DNA of 59,147 nucleotides from an uncultured Micrococcales bacterium (lineage in GTDB: Bacteria; Actinomycetota; Actinomycetes; Actinomycetales; Microbacteriaceae): positions 1-59,147 of the forward strand of contig CAIZQQ010000044.1 in assembly GCA_903935175.1 (NCBI GenBank), given 5' to 3'. Below are positions 28,410 through 37,479 of the stretch, in pieces. The notes under the pieces are model-generated. The model did not search any database and was not told the DNA's origin. It saw only the letters and a list, made by a program, of their open reading frames with translations. Positions within the stretch are counted from its first letter, which is position 1. Every line of letters starts with the position of its first letter. The translations under genes were made by a program, and so were the position numbers.

Positions 28410-29318
28410 ATGAACATGACCACCGACATTTATTCTGACAAGGCCCTCGACCTAGTGATTTTCACCGTCGTCGACGAGGCGACACTTAGGTCGAAAGTTT
28501 GGGATGACGAGCTCATCTCACCCAGCTATGCCGGCCAAAAGGGCAGCTACGGGCTTTCGCTGTTTGCCGTCACCGTGCCGGCCGACACCGCTCTATACCC
28601 GCTCGCCAGTGGGCAGCGCGTGCTGCCCGGCGGCTACCTCGGCAAGAGTGAATCGCTCGAACAAGCCAGCCACCGCATCGCCCAAGATCGACTCGGCCTT
28701 TCGCTCAAAACGAAGATTCGGCAACTGGGCATCTTCGACGACCCCAAGCGCGACCCCAACGACCGCGTGCTTTCGTTCGCCTACTGGGGCATGGTCAATT
28801 TCGAAGACATCCGCAAATTCTTAGGCGGCAAAGAGCGCGTCGGCCTCGAGCTGATCTGTTCACAACTTTTCATGGACAAGTTCGAGCGCGAAAACGGCAC
28901 GCTAGACAAGTTCGACGGCGTCTCTCGCTTCGGCAATCGAAAGATGCCGGATGCTAAGCGCAAGGTCGGGCACGACAAAACTCTCACGAGCCAAACCAAG
29001 AGCGGGCGCATCCTAGGTTTAGACCACGACGACATGGTGTTCTATGCGTGGAGGCAGCTGCGCCATGCGTTTGACGGTCGCCTCGATCCGTTTCGCTACC
29101 TCGGCATCAACCCGCTCGGCGAAGAGTTTCGCTTGAGCGATCTGCAAGAGTTCACCGAGGTTTGCCGCGGCGAGCGCGTTCAACGTGATGCGTTTAGGCG
29201 CATGATGCTGGCCGAAACTTCGTATCTCAGTTCCACCGGCCGCACCGACTCGAAGCGCCCTGGCAAGCCGGCGAATCTCTACGAACTGAGCGCTCCGCCG
29301 CCAGCGCACGAGCAGTAG
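28410..29318 (+). CDS. NrtR-like Nudix-domain transcriptional regulator
   Basis: Nudix-like N-terminus (LPGGYLGKSESLEQASHRIAQDRLGL) plus C-terminal winged-helix-like region (LTDLQEFTEV-type: LSDLQEFTEVCRGERVQRDAFRRMML). Start may be 28416. Confidence 0.8.
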   Translation: MNMTTDIYSDKALDLVIFTVVDEATLRSKVWDDELISPSYAGQKGSYGLSLFAVTVPADTALYPLASGQRVLPGGYLGKSESLEQASHRIAQDRLGLSLKTKIRQLGIFDDPKRDPNDRVLSFAYWGMVNFEDIRKFLGGKERVGLELICSQLFMDKFERENGTLDKFDGVSRFGNRKMPDAKRKVGHDKTLTSQTKSGRILGLDHDDMVFYAWRQLRHAFDGRLDPFRYLGINPLGEEFRLSDLQEFTEVCRGERVQRDAFRRMMLAETSYLSSTGRTDSKRPGKPANLYELSAPPPAHEQ

Positions 29319-29364
29319 TGTTGCACTAATTAGATTTGAGCCGAACTAGGGGATGAGGTAGCAG

Positions 29365-31149
29365 ATGGTCATCATGATCCCGCAAAAAATCGACAACCAG
29401 AACCCGATTTCTGAGAAGGAAGTTTTTCAGGCTCTGAATTTGATTGGCAATAGGCCAAATTGGATTGTGATTCACGCTCTAAAGCAAGCCCGATCAATCA
29501 AGAATCTGTCCGCAGAGACAGACTTCGTTGTGATTGCCCCGGGTATGGGCATCGTTCTAATCGAGGCCAAAGGGGCAACTGGAGTCAAGATCGAAGGCAA
29601 CTCCTGGAGTATGGAAGGGGTACCTGAGGACGCGAAACATAAGGACCCGCTTGGCCAACTTGATGGGGCCGCGGCAAACATTCGTCGTTACCTGCGAAAA
29701 CAGAAACTTATAGATAACGGCACCCCAGTGACCAGGCTTGTGTGGTTCAACAAACTCTCGGAAGGGAACATTGACGACAGCAAGAAGGACAAGGGAATGG
29801 AGCTGTTTCCCTGGGAACTAGCTTGGCTTGAAAATCTCGAGGATGCCCAGTCCATCATCGAGAGAAACTTGCGCAACCACACAAAAGAACATCCCGAATT
29901 CTGGGGGGCAAAGCTAGACGGCAGCTCACTAACCCCGGACCTGGCAAGCAAGATTGCGGCAGCACTCCGTGTTGACATCGAGGTCACCAGTGACAAAGCG
30001 AGTGAAGCTAAAGCCCGTGCCGTACGGATAAGCCAAGCGACAAAGGAGCAGTTAAAGTGCCTCAGTTTGGTTTCATCCAACCCATATCTCTATTTCGAAG
30101 GTGGTGCCGGCTCTGGCAAGACGCAGTTGGTCATTGAGAGCGCACTCAATTTGGCCTCGCAGGGAAAATCTGTGCTCTTGACCGCGTGGAACAAGATGAT
30201 GGCTGAACGCTTGGAAAGAAGATTTGCTGGGGTGCCTAATGTACACGTCGAAGACGTCGGCTCTATGCTTGCCAGCATCGCGATGCAAGAGCGACCCGCT
30301 GAAGTAAGCAAAGATGACTGGTACGATCGGGAACTCGCAACACTGGCTAGTAAAGAGATAGCCGCCCATCGTGGCCTTGCGTCATTTGACGCTATCTGTA
30401 TTGATGAATTTCAAGACATCGCCACCAAACCAGCGGTTTGCAAAGCAATTTTTTCTCTAATTAAACCTGGCGCAAGCCCCACCATTGTGCTTGCGGGTGA
30501 TGACGAGCAACAAATCATGGCGACTGCATCGAAAGTGAATGCCTTCCAGGCGGCTCAAGCACTCAACCCAGGTTTTATACGTATCACCCTCAACGCAAAC
30601 TGCAGGCAGGCTCCTGAGCTATCTATCGCCGTACACAACTTTCTCGAAATGGATTCGACTCAACTCAATCACCTGGTTCCCTACGGGGGCGAACACAGTT
30701 TTGAAGTGATCCCTACCGATGAAGCGAGCCAACTGAAAGATCTAGCTCGAGTGATAAACCGACTTTTGGAGAGATTTGAGGGCAAAAACATTCGAATACT
30801 CAGCCCATTCGGTGCAAAGAGATCAAGTCTTGCGCTACTTTTTGCAACACCTAGCGATGAAATCCATAGCAAAGAAGTAAAAAAGTTGATGCCTCTTTTG
30901 CGTCATGAATCCAGCCCCGATGGCAAAATCACGTGGCGCTCGATTTCCTCATTCAAGGGATTAGAGGAGGATGTGATTGTGATCGTTGACATCAACGAAG
31001 AGGCAAGAGATTGGCTTGAAGGCGAACGTAAGAGCCTTCGCGAGCAACTTTATGTCGGTATGACTCGTGCTCGGTTCCACCTCTACATGCTGGTGAGCGA
31101 TGGGCTTTACGAGGCAAACACAAACGTTGATGGCTCAGTAATAAAGTAA
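29365..31149 (+). CDS. NERD-type nuclease domain fused to SF1 helicase
   Basis: TDFVVIAPGMGIVLIEAKG; GGAGSGKTQLVIE; ICIDEFQDI; LAGDDEQQI; SFKGLEEDVIVI; YVGMTRAR. Confidence 0.87.
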   Translation: MVIMIPQKIDNQNPISEKEVFQALNLIGNRPNWIVIHALKQARSIKNLSAETDFVVIAPGMGIVLIEAKGATGVKIEGNSWSMEGVPEDAKHKDPLGQLDGAAANIRRYLRKQKLIDNGTPVTRLVWFNKLSEGNIDDSKKDKGMELFPWELAWLENLEDAQSIIERNLRNHTKEHPEFWGAKLDGSSLTPDLASKIAAALRVDIEVTSDKASEAKARAVRISQATKEQLKCLSLVSSNPYLYFEGGAGSGKTQLVIESALNLASQGKSVLLTAWNKMMAERLERRFAGVPNVHVEDVGSMLASIAMQERPAEVSKDDWYDRELATLASKEIAAHRGLASFDAICIDEFQDIATKPAVCKAIFSLIKPGASPTIVLAGDDEQQIMATASKVNAFQAAQALNPGFIRITLNANCRQAPELSIAVHNFLEMDSTQLNHLVPYGGEHSFEVIPTDEASQLKDLARVINRLLERFEGKNIRILSPFGAKRSSLALLFATPSDEIHSKEVKKLMPLLRHESSPDGKITWRSISSFKGLEEDVIVIVDINEEARDWLEGERKSLREQLYVGMTRARFHLYMLVSDGLYEANTNVDGSVIK

Positions 31150-31167
31150 GGCCTTGGTGTTGATCGC

Positions 31168-31557
31168 CTAAAAAGGAGAGTCTTTGGCGCCGGGAGCTCT
31201 ATTTGGCGAGATTGACGGAGGGCTCTCCACGGGCGCGGGCCTACAAAAGAGAATGCGGCATGCACCTTTACATTGTCGGCACTCAAACATCGAACATCTG
31301 CAGTCGGCTTGTAGTTGAGTGCAATCGTGGCAGCGGTGGCACTCACAGGCGGTTAGATATGCCTGGCAAACATCACACTTACATAAGCAGTCGTAAATCG
31401 ATTTATCACACTCGTGACATTTCTCACAACGACAAGAACCCCCGAGGCATTCTTCGCACTCGCTACAGATTTCATGATCGCAGTCACCGCTAGCGGAACC
31501 ACAACTTTCACAGCACCCGCATAGATCGGGATCCCCAAAGTAGCCTGCCACTCTCAC
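31168..31557 (-). CDS. cysteine-cluster repeat protein, putative multi-zinc-site
   Basis: 129 aa with tandem CxxC/CxC modules (CRCEKCHECDKSIYDCLCKCDVC..CECHRCHDCTQLQADCRC). GGGGAG upstream of GTG codons at 31557/31551. Confidence 0.6.
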   Translation of the reverse strand: MRVAGYFGDPDLCGCCESCGSASGDCDHEICSECEECLGGSCRCEKCHECDKSIYDCLCKCDVCQAYLTACECHRCHDCTQLQADCRCSMFECRQCKGACRILFCRPAPVESPPSISPNRAPGAKDSPF

Positions 31558-31657
31558 TCCCCTAAATCATGTGTTCACTAACGCTAACGCCACTATACAT
31601 TTGGCCGTGCATCCGTGCGAAGATAGTCAAAACTGAAATAGCTGCAAGGAGCCAGCC

Positions 31658-32206
31658 ATGAGCCAGAACCGCTTTTCGACCATCCTAGAAAAAGGCCTAT
31701 TCGCCAGCCGCTGGCTTCTCGCACCGCTCTATGTAGGTCTGGCCATTGCCCTGGTACTCGTGCTGTGGCGCTTCGGCGAAGCGTTCATCAAGCTGGCCGC
31801 CAGCATGGTTTCGGGCGAAGACCACGGATTCGTGCTCGAACTGCTAGCCCTGCTCGACCTGGTGCTGCTGGCCAATCTGATTCTCATCGTGATTTTTGCC
31901 GGATACGAGAACTTCGTGAGCAAGATCGACGCCGCGAAAGAGAACGTTGACCGCCCACACTGGATGGGCACCATCGACTTCTCGGGTCTGAAGCTCAAGC
32001 TAATCGGCTCGTTGGTTGCCATCTCGGTGATCGAGCTGCTCAAAGACTTCATTCACCTGGGCGAAGACCCATCGGCCAAAATCGGCGACGGCACCATCTG
32101 GCGAATCGTGATTCACCTGGTCTTTATGCTCTCAGGGCTTACCTTCGCGGTCATGGACTTCGTCGCATCGAAGATCGCCCCACACGGCGAAGCTGCAACG
32201 CCCTAA
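31658..32206 (+). CDS. YqhA family (UPF0114) membrane protein
   Basis: ASRWLLAPLYVGLAIALVLVL..ELLALLDLVLLANLILIVIFAGYENFVS family signature. Confidence 0.9.
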   Translation: MSQNRFSTILEKGLFASRWLLAPLYVGLAIALVLVLWRFGEAFIKLAASMVSGEDHGFVLELLALLDLVLLANLILIVIFAGYENFVSKIDAAKENVDRPHWMGTIDFSGLKLKLIGSLVAISVIELLKDFIHLGEDPSAKIGDGTIWRIVIHLVFMLSGLTFAVMDFVASKIAPHGEAATP

Positions 32207-32225
32207 CGTCAAACGATTTCATGGG

Positions 32226-32247
32226 CGGATGCTCGGGGCCAAGCCCC
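32226..32247 (+). repeat. 22-nt direct repeat, copy 1
   Basis: CGGATGCTCGGGGCCAAGCCCC, identical to 34045-34066; contains a small GGGGC..GCCCC hairpin. Confidence 0.85.
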
Positions 32248-32368
32248 CGCGCTCACCAACGTTTGACACTCGCGGCTCATAGAGGCCACGCCATCCACCA
32301 TTTAGACGTAGTCTGAGACAGACAGATGTGCCCAATTAAGCAGATTTAATCTCAGAGAGGACCCCTCC

Positions 32369-34039
32369 ATGAAAAAGACCCTTCGCACTGTCGCGGCCGT
32401 CGTATCAGCCGTGGCCATGAGCCTCGCTATGTTGGTGGCTACCGCCGCCCCGGCGAGCGCCGTAAACATCAATACCTTGCCTTGGCCAACTCTGGCCGTT
32501 TATGAAGTCGGTGACACGCTAGACCTAGATTTCTCGTGCAAGGCATCTGCCGACGGTGAAGTTTTCGGACCATCTTCGTCACCATTGCAGTTTGACGCCC
32601 CTCCGGGAACAACTCTCGACCCTGACTACCACCTACGCGGCACCCTAACAACCACCGGAACCTTCGACCTAGGCATGATTCGCTGCTACAGCGGGCAAGA
32701 CAACCAGTTTGGTTGGTTCAACTTTGGTATCGGCAACATGGTCGTTGTCCCAGCAACTACTCCAGCGCCAGAGCTGACTCTGACTCAGATCAACACCGCC
32801 GACTGTGGCTACGAACTACAACTGTTGCTTCCGTCAGCCCCTGACGCCGGAACCGTTCAGCTAACCTTCACCACTGCAACCGCAACGGCGACAGCGACGC
32901 TGACAAACATCTTGCCGATGACCATCTACCAAATTCCGGTCAAAGCTGGAAGCATCCAGTCATTGAGCGATAACTTTTTGGTTGCCTCGGTCTCACCGCA
33001 GGGCGTTATTCCGATCAGTTGCAACGAAGAAGTCGCAGTGAGAATTTCGTATCAGAGCATGGGCGCAGCAGCTAGCTCTATGGAATTGGGCGGCTACGTT
33101 CCAAGCGCGAAGAATTCAACCCCTAGCCTGCAGAGCGAAAGCTACGACGACCCAGCCTGCACCATTCGTGTAACGGGAGTTATGCCGAGCCTTGCGTTCG
33201 ACGCCACCCCGCAGCTCTACGTTGCGACCGATGTGTTCGGCTACTACATCTACCTTGACGAAGTTTCGAGCGGAAAGATGTTTAGCTACGAGTTTCCACT
33301 CAACTCTAAAGAGACTATCGAGTCTCTAGACGGCGTGAAGAACGTCACCTCTTGGGGCACTGAGCCTAACTGTGCTGGTCAATTCTGGTTCGTTACTCTG
33401 AATGCTCTGAACGAGGGCTACGAGAATGTGACGGTCGATGCCAACTTGATCATCAACGTTCCACCGGTGCAGTGTGCACCTGGCACTTTCTCGCAGACCG
33501 GTTCGGCTCCGTGCACCGACGCTGCGCCAGGCTTCTTTGTCTTGAACTCGGGCGAACGAGCACAAACCCCTTGCCCACTTGGTGCCTTCTCTGCCGACTC
33601 GCGTTCGACAAGTTGCCAGTCAGCACCTAAGGGCTACTACGTCAAAACTACGGGTGCCTTGGCGGCAACCAAGTGTGCAACTGGGTTAACCACCGAGCTA
33701 ACCGGAGCTCGAAGCATCAACGAGTGCTACAAGCAGAAGTTCCAGACCGCTAAGGCCATCAAGACCCCGGCCAAGCTTAAGTTTGGTGGCAAGCACGAGA
33801 CCGCAGGTCGCGCCGATGCTGGCATGAACTTGAACGCAGTCGCAACCGGTTCTTGCACCGTGACCAAAATCAACAAAACGGTCAAGCAGAACGGCAAGAA
33901 CGTGAAGCAGCCTCGCTGGGTAATCAAGGCCACCAACAAGGCAGGTAACTGCAAGGTGACCTTCAGCAACGATGGCGACTACACCTACAAGCCGTTCACC
34001 GTCACCAAGACCATCAAGGTGAGCAAGACAGGCAAGTAA
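32369..34039 (+). CDS. secreted protein with Cys-rich TNFR/ephrin-receptor-like repeats
   Basis: Signal peptide (MKKTLRTVAAVVSAVAMSLAMLVATAAPASA); repeats CAPGTFSQTGSAPCTDAAPGFF / CPLGAFSADSRSTSCQSAPKGYY. Confidence 0.8.
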   Translation: MKKTLRTVAAVVSAVAMSLAMLVATAAPASAVNINTLPWPTLAVYEVGDTLDLDFSCKASADGEVFGPSSSPLQFDAPPGTTLDPDYHLRGTLTTTGTFDLGMIRCYSGQDNQFGWFNFGIGNMVVVPATTPAPELTLTQINTADCGYELQLLLPSAPDAGTVQLTFTTATATATATLTNILPMTIYQIPVKAGSIQSLSDNFLVASVSPQGVIPISCNEEVAVRISYQSMGAAASSMELGGYVPSAKNSTPSLQSESYDDPACTIRVTGVMPSLAFDATPQLYVATDVFGYYIYLDEVSSGKMFSYEFPLNSKETIESLDGVKNVTSWGTEPNCAGQFWFVTLNALNEGYENVTVDANLIINVPPVQCAPGTFSQTGSAPCTDAAPGFFVLNSGERAQTPCPLGAFSADSRSTSCQSAPKGYYVKTTGALAATKCATGLTTELTGARSINECYKQKFQTAKAIKTPAKLKFGGKHETAGRADAGMNLNAVATGSCTVTKINKTVKQNGKNVKQPRWVIKATNKAGNCKVTFSNDGDYTYKPFTVTKTIKVSKTGK

Positions 34040-34044
34040 TAACT

Positions 34045-34066
34045 CGGATGCTCGGGGCCAAGCCCC
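34045..34066 (+). repeat. 22-nt direct repeat, copy 2
   Basis: Identical to copy 1; the pair flanks the 556-aa secreted protein gene. Confidence 0.85.
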
Positions 34067-34088
34067 TGCGCAACCTAAGCCGCACGAG

Positions 34089-34118
34089 CGGGGTCGATTT
34101 CGTATCGGCCCCGTTTTT
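34089..34118 (+). terminator. rho-independent terminator
   Basis: CGGGGTCGAT-ttcgt-ATCGGCCCCG followed by TTTTT, downstream of the 556-aa secreted protein. Confidence 0.75.
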
Positions 34119-34156
34119 GCGTTGGCGGCCGCTTGACCGGTTGGCTTTGCGCTAGC

Positions 34157-34723
34157 CTAAGCCGCGTTTTTAGCCGTGGATGCTGGCATACCGAATGCGG
34201 CCACCACAGGGTATTCGAGGTAGTCGGCATACATCGCCAGCTGCGGCATGCGCCAAGCGTAGTCGCGCGCGATTTGAGCTAGTGCCGCCCAAAAGAACAC
34301 GTTGAGCAGGTCGACGGCGAGGTGTGAAACGGAGTCGCCGGGGAATGCTCGGCCGAGCATCCGTCGCAGCATTGTCGGGGCATCGCTGAGCCCGAATCGG
34401 TGCAAGGCGGCGCGGGTGCTGAACTCGATCTGGCGGGCGCGGTGGGGGTTCCAAATGGCGTTGCCGCCGGGCTGGTGAAGCAACTCGTGGGCCACTCTCG
34501 CCTGCGACACAACTGCGCCGTCTAACCGGTCGAAAAGCTCGGCGAAGGCCGCCACCTCATAACCGCAACGGCGCAAATCGAGCACGTCTGGGTAGTAGAG
34601 CATGCGATAAAACGGCGCGTGCGTGACGACGGTTTCGCCCCAGTTTTCGATCGCCTCGTCGGGGGCGTCGAGTTCGTCTCGTTCACGCATGAATACATTG
34701 TCTGTCGCGTGCGATAGATTCAC
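34157..34723 (-). CDS. hypothetical protein
   Basis: 188-aa ORF, isolated and flanked by divergent/convergent genes. Confidence 0.6.
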   Translation of the reverse strand: MNLSHATDNVFMRERDELDAPDEAIENWGETVVTHAPFYRMLYYPDVLDLRRCGYEVAAFAELFDRLDGAVVSQARVAHELLHQPGGNAIWNPHRARQIEFSTRAALHRFGLSDAPTMLRRMLGRAFPGDSVSHLAVDLLNVFFWAALAQIARDYAWRMPQLAMYADYLEYPVVAAFGMPASTAKNAA

Positions 34724-34726
34724 AAA

Positions 34727-35272
34727 ATGATCCTCAAAGGTTGCTGGTACTTTCTAGTTCTCATCTTTTTCGCCACGGTCGCCGTCTACTTTTTCGGCAA
34801 CGCGGCTGGCTGGGCCATCGGTCTGTTCGTCTTGAGTTTCGTCGGGGCCATCGTCTACAAGGTGCTCACAGCGGGCAAGGCCGATGCCGCCGCTTTGGCG
34901 GTGCAGCAGGTGCGCGTGGCTCAAAAATTCTCGGATGTTCTGCCTCTCGACCTCGCCGACCAAGCCAAGAGCGCGCCGCGGTTGGTGCCCGAGGGCTCAG
35001 GTGATGGCTGGACCATCGACACCGACGGCTACACCCAGGTTCCGCAAGGTGATGAGCCACTCGAGCTCACGTTGGTGTGCCAATCGGCAGCGAACGCCGG
35101 CACCAACACCGTTCTCGTGGCCCTTGGCCAACTGGTGATCGGCAAGGTCAAGTCAGACCAACTCGAAGAGCTTTATCAGGCAGTGATGTCGGCCGGCGGC
35201 ATGGCTCGCTGCGTTGGCACGGTGTCTGAGATCGACGTTGCCAAGCCGTTCGGTCTAATCAAGGGCGAATAA
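34727..35272 (+). CDS. membrane-anchored hypothetical protein
   Basis: Two N-terminal hydrophobic segments then a soluble domain. Confidence 0.65.
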   Translation: MILKGCWYFLVLIFFATVAVYFFGNAAGWAIGLFVLSFVGAIVYKVLTAGKADAAALAVQQVRVAQKFSDVLPLDLADQAKSAPRLVPEGSGDGWTIDTDGYTQVPQGDEPLELTLVCQSAANAGTNTVLVALGQLVIGKVKSDQLEELYQAVMSAGGMARCVGTVSEIDVAKPFGLIKGE

Positions 35273-35299
35273 CGATTTATTCTTGTTAGTGGAGGAATC

Positions 35300-35839
35300 G
35301 TGACCGAAAAGAAGACCAAGCTGTGGGTGAAAGCCTCAGTGAGCGCAGGCGTAACAGCAGGCAATAGCAAGCCACCGAAGCCCGAAAAACCAAAGGGCTC
35401 TCGCGCCTGGATCTACGCAACCGTCGGTGTTGCCGCCGCACTCATTGGTGGCGTCGTGTTCTATGGTCAGGTCATTTACCCAGATCAGCGAGCTGAGCAA
35501 ATCGCCAAGAACGACATCATCGCCTGTGAAGGTTTCTACAAGGCCCTGCGTGCCGAAAAGAAAGACGTCGACGACGCTTTCAAGCAGGTGCTCAACGCGA
35601 GTGACGACGCCATCGAACTTTATGACCCTGAGTTCAACGATTCAGACCCGAACTTCGGCAAGGTTTATGAAGCCTTCTTGCGCCTCAGCGACGCCGGCAT
35701 TTCGGCGCTAACGGGAGACTTAGTGCTTGGGTTTGAGAGCTTTAACCGCGAAATTGTTCGCACCGAAGATGTTTGCTACCCGATCTTGGTAGCGGCCGAG
35801 CGCGAAAAACTTCGCCAGAGCCCAGCACCGACAAACTAG
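35300..35839 (+). CDS. single-pass membrane hypothetical protein
   Basis: GTG start after AGTGGAGG; TM segment AWIYATVGVAAALIGGVVFYG. Confidence 0.65.
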   Translation: MTEKKTKLWVKASVSAGVTAGNSKPPKPEKPKGSRAWIYATVGVAAALIGGVVFYGQVIYPDQRAEQIAKNDIIACEGFYKALRAEKKDVDDAFKQVLNASDDAIELYDPEFNDSDPNFGKVYEAFLRLSDAGISALTGDLVLGFESFNREIVRTEDVCYPILVAAEREKLRQSPAPTN

Positions 35840-35880
35840 AGCTGACCGCTCGCAAGCCGAGCAACTTCGACACAAAAAAC

Positions 35881-37173
35881 CTATTTCGCCTCGAGCATGT
35901 CGTGGCGCACGATGATTGCGTCGCGAGCCGGGCCCACGCCAATCGCCGAGATGCGACATCCGCTTAGCTTTTCAAGCGCAACGACGTAGTCTTGCGCGTT
36001 CTTCGGTAACTCGTCGAAGGTGCGGCAGGTCGAAATGTCTTCGTCCCAGCCAGGGAACATTTCGTAAACCGGCTTGGCGTGGTGAAAGTCGCTCTGCGAA
36101 ACAGGCACTTCGTCAACGCGCTTGCCGTCGACCTCGTATGCCACACAAACCGGAATTTCTTTGATGCCGGTGAGCACGTCGAGCTTGGTGAGCACGAAGT
36201 CGGTGAGGCCGTTGATGCGCGCCGAATAGCGGGCGATCGGGGCGTCATACCAGCCACAGCGGCGCGGGCGGCCGGTGGTGGTGCCGTATTCGTGGCCGGT
36301 TGCGCGCAGTTGCTCGCCCCACGCATCGAATAGTTCGGTTGGGAACGGGCCAGCGCCAACGCGGGTGGTGTAGGCCTTGACGATGCCGATAACGGTCTTG
36401 AATTCGCGAGGGCCGATGCCAGAACCCGTGGATGCTCCACCGGCGGTTGCGTTCGACGAAGTCACGAATGGGTAGGTTCCGTGGTCGACGTCGAGCATGG
36501 TGGCCTGGCCGCCCTCGAAGAGCACGTTCTTGCCGGCTTGGAGCGCTTCGTGCAGCTCTAGCGCGGTATCGGCAACCATCGGGCGCAGACGCTCGGCGTA
36601 GGTAAGCAGTTCGGCCACGACCTCATCCACTCGTATTGAAGCGCGGTTGTAAACCTTGGTGAGGAGCTGATTCTTCTGAACCAGGGCGCCTTCGACCTTT
36701 TGGCGCAGAATCGATACGTCAAAGAGGTCTTGAATGCGAATGCCAACGCGGTTGATCTTGTCGGCGTAGGTCGGGCCAATTCCGCGGCCGGTGGTGCCGA
36801 TGGCGCGCTTGCCCAAAAAGCGCTCGGTGGTCTTGTCAATGGTGACGTGATAAGGCGTGATGACGTGTGCGTTGGCCGATACGCGCAGGCGCGAGGTGTC
36901 GATGCCGCGGGCGTTCAGTGCGTCGATTTCGTGAAACAGAACCTCTAGGTCAATGACCACGCCGTTAGAAATAACTGGGATGACGCCCGGCGTCAGAATG
37001 CCAGACGGAAGAAGGTGCAGGGCGTATTTTTCGTTGCCAATGACAACCGTGTGCCCGGCGTTGTTTCCGCCGTTGAATTTGACCACATATTCGATGTGCT
37101 CGGCTAGCAGGTCGGTGGCTTTGCCTTTACCTTCGTCGCCCCACTGGGCTCCGATGATCACGACAGCAGGCAT
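35881..37173 (-). CDS. purA: adenylosuccinate synthetase
   Basis: [55 protein letters not shown]. Confidence 0.98.
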   Translation of the reverse strand: MPAVVIIGAQWGDEGKGKATDLLAEHIEYVVKFNGGNNAGHTVVIGNEKYALHLLPSGILTPGVIPVISNGVVIDLEVLFHEIDALNARGIDTSRLRVSANAHVITPYHVTIDKTTERFLGKRAIGTTGRGIGPTYADKINRVGIRIQDLFDVSILRQKVEGALVQKNQLLTKVYNRASIRVDEVVAELLTYAERLRPMVADTALELHEALQAGKNVLFEGGQATMLDVDHGTYPFVTSSNATAGGASTGSGIGPREFKTVIGIVKAYTTRVGAGPFPTELFDAWGEQLRATGHEYGTTTGRPRRCGWYDAPIARYSARINGLTDFVLTKLDVLTGIKEIPVCVAYEVDGKRVDEVPVSQSDFHHAKPVYEMFPGWDEDISTCRTFDELPKNAQDYVVALEKLSGCRISAIGVGPARDAIIVRHDMLEAK

Positions 37174-37267
37174 GAGCTCTCATTTCTTCACGGGAGTCTT
37201 TGTGCCTCAAGGCACCTCTCAAGTTTATCGCTAGAGAAGTTAGAGCCCTAGACGAACCTGGGGCGAA

Positions 37268-37402
37268 TCACCGATGATCGATGAAATACTCGTCGTCTTC
37301 TATGAACTCTTCGCTGTCGAGACGGCGCAGCCCATCTTTATCTATAGCGAGCAGCGTGAGCACAGACAGTCCGACAAGGGCTAACACAATCAAAATTTCC
37401 AT
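37268..37402 (-). CDS. 44-aa putative small membrane protein, absent from the supplied ORF track
   Basis: My translation: MEILIVLALVGLSVLTLLAIDKDGLRRLDSEEFIEDDEYFIDHR*. GGGGGAG RBS 6 nt upstream of ATG; one TM segment then acidic tail. Confidence 0.5.
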   Translation of the reverse strand: MEILIVLALVGLSVLTLLAIDKDGLRRLDSEEFIEDDEYFIDHR

Positions 37403-37419
37403 CTAATACTCCCCCAAAA

Positions 37420-37464
37420 AAGACAAAGAGCAAGGTGGGGTTAACCTTGCTCTTTGTCTTGTGT
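37420..37464 (-). terminator. rho-independent terminator of the 1202-aa protein gene
   Basis: AAGACAAAGAGCAAGG/CCTTGCTCTTTGTCTT, perfect 16-bp arms, 9-nt loop, with A-run at 37416-37420 (U-tract on minus-strand transcript). Confidence 0.85.
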
Positions 37465-37479
37465 GGAACAAGCCGAATA

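Noticed and set aside
29310-29335. Short dyad AGTGTTGCACT after the Nudix regulator as a terminator
   Set aside because: Arms too short and no following T-run.
31203-31493. 96-aa plus-strand ORF over the Cys-cluster gene
   Set aside because: Composition looks random; the minus-strand ORF has a structured Cys pattern and an RBS.
35916-37234. Overlapping ORFs on both strands within purA
   Set aside because: purA is unambiguous; others are shadow frames.
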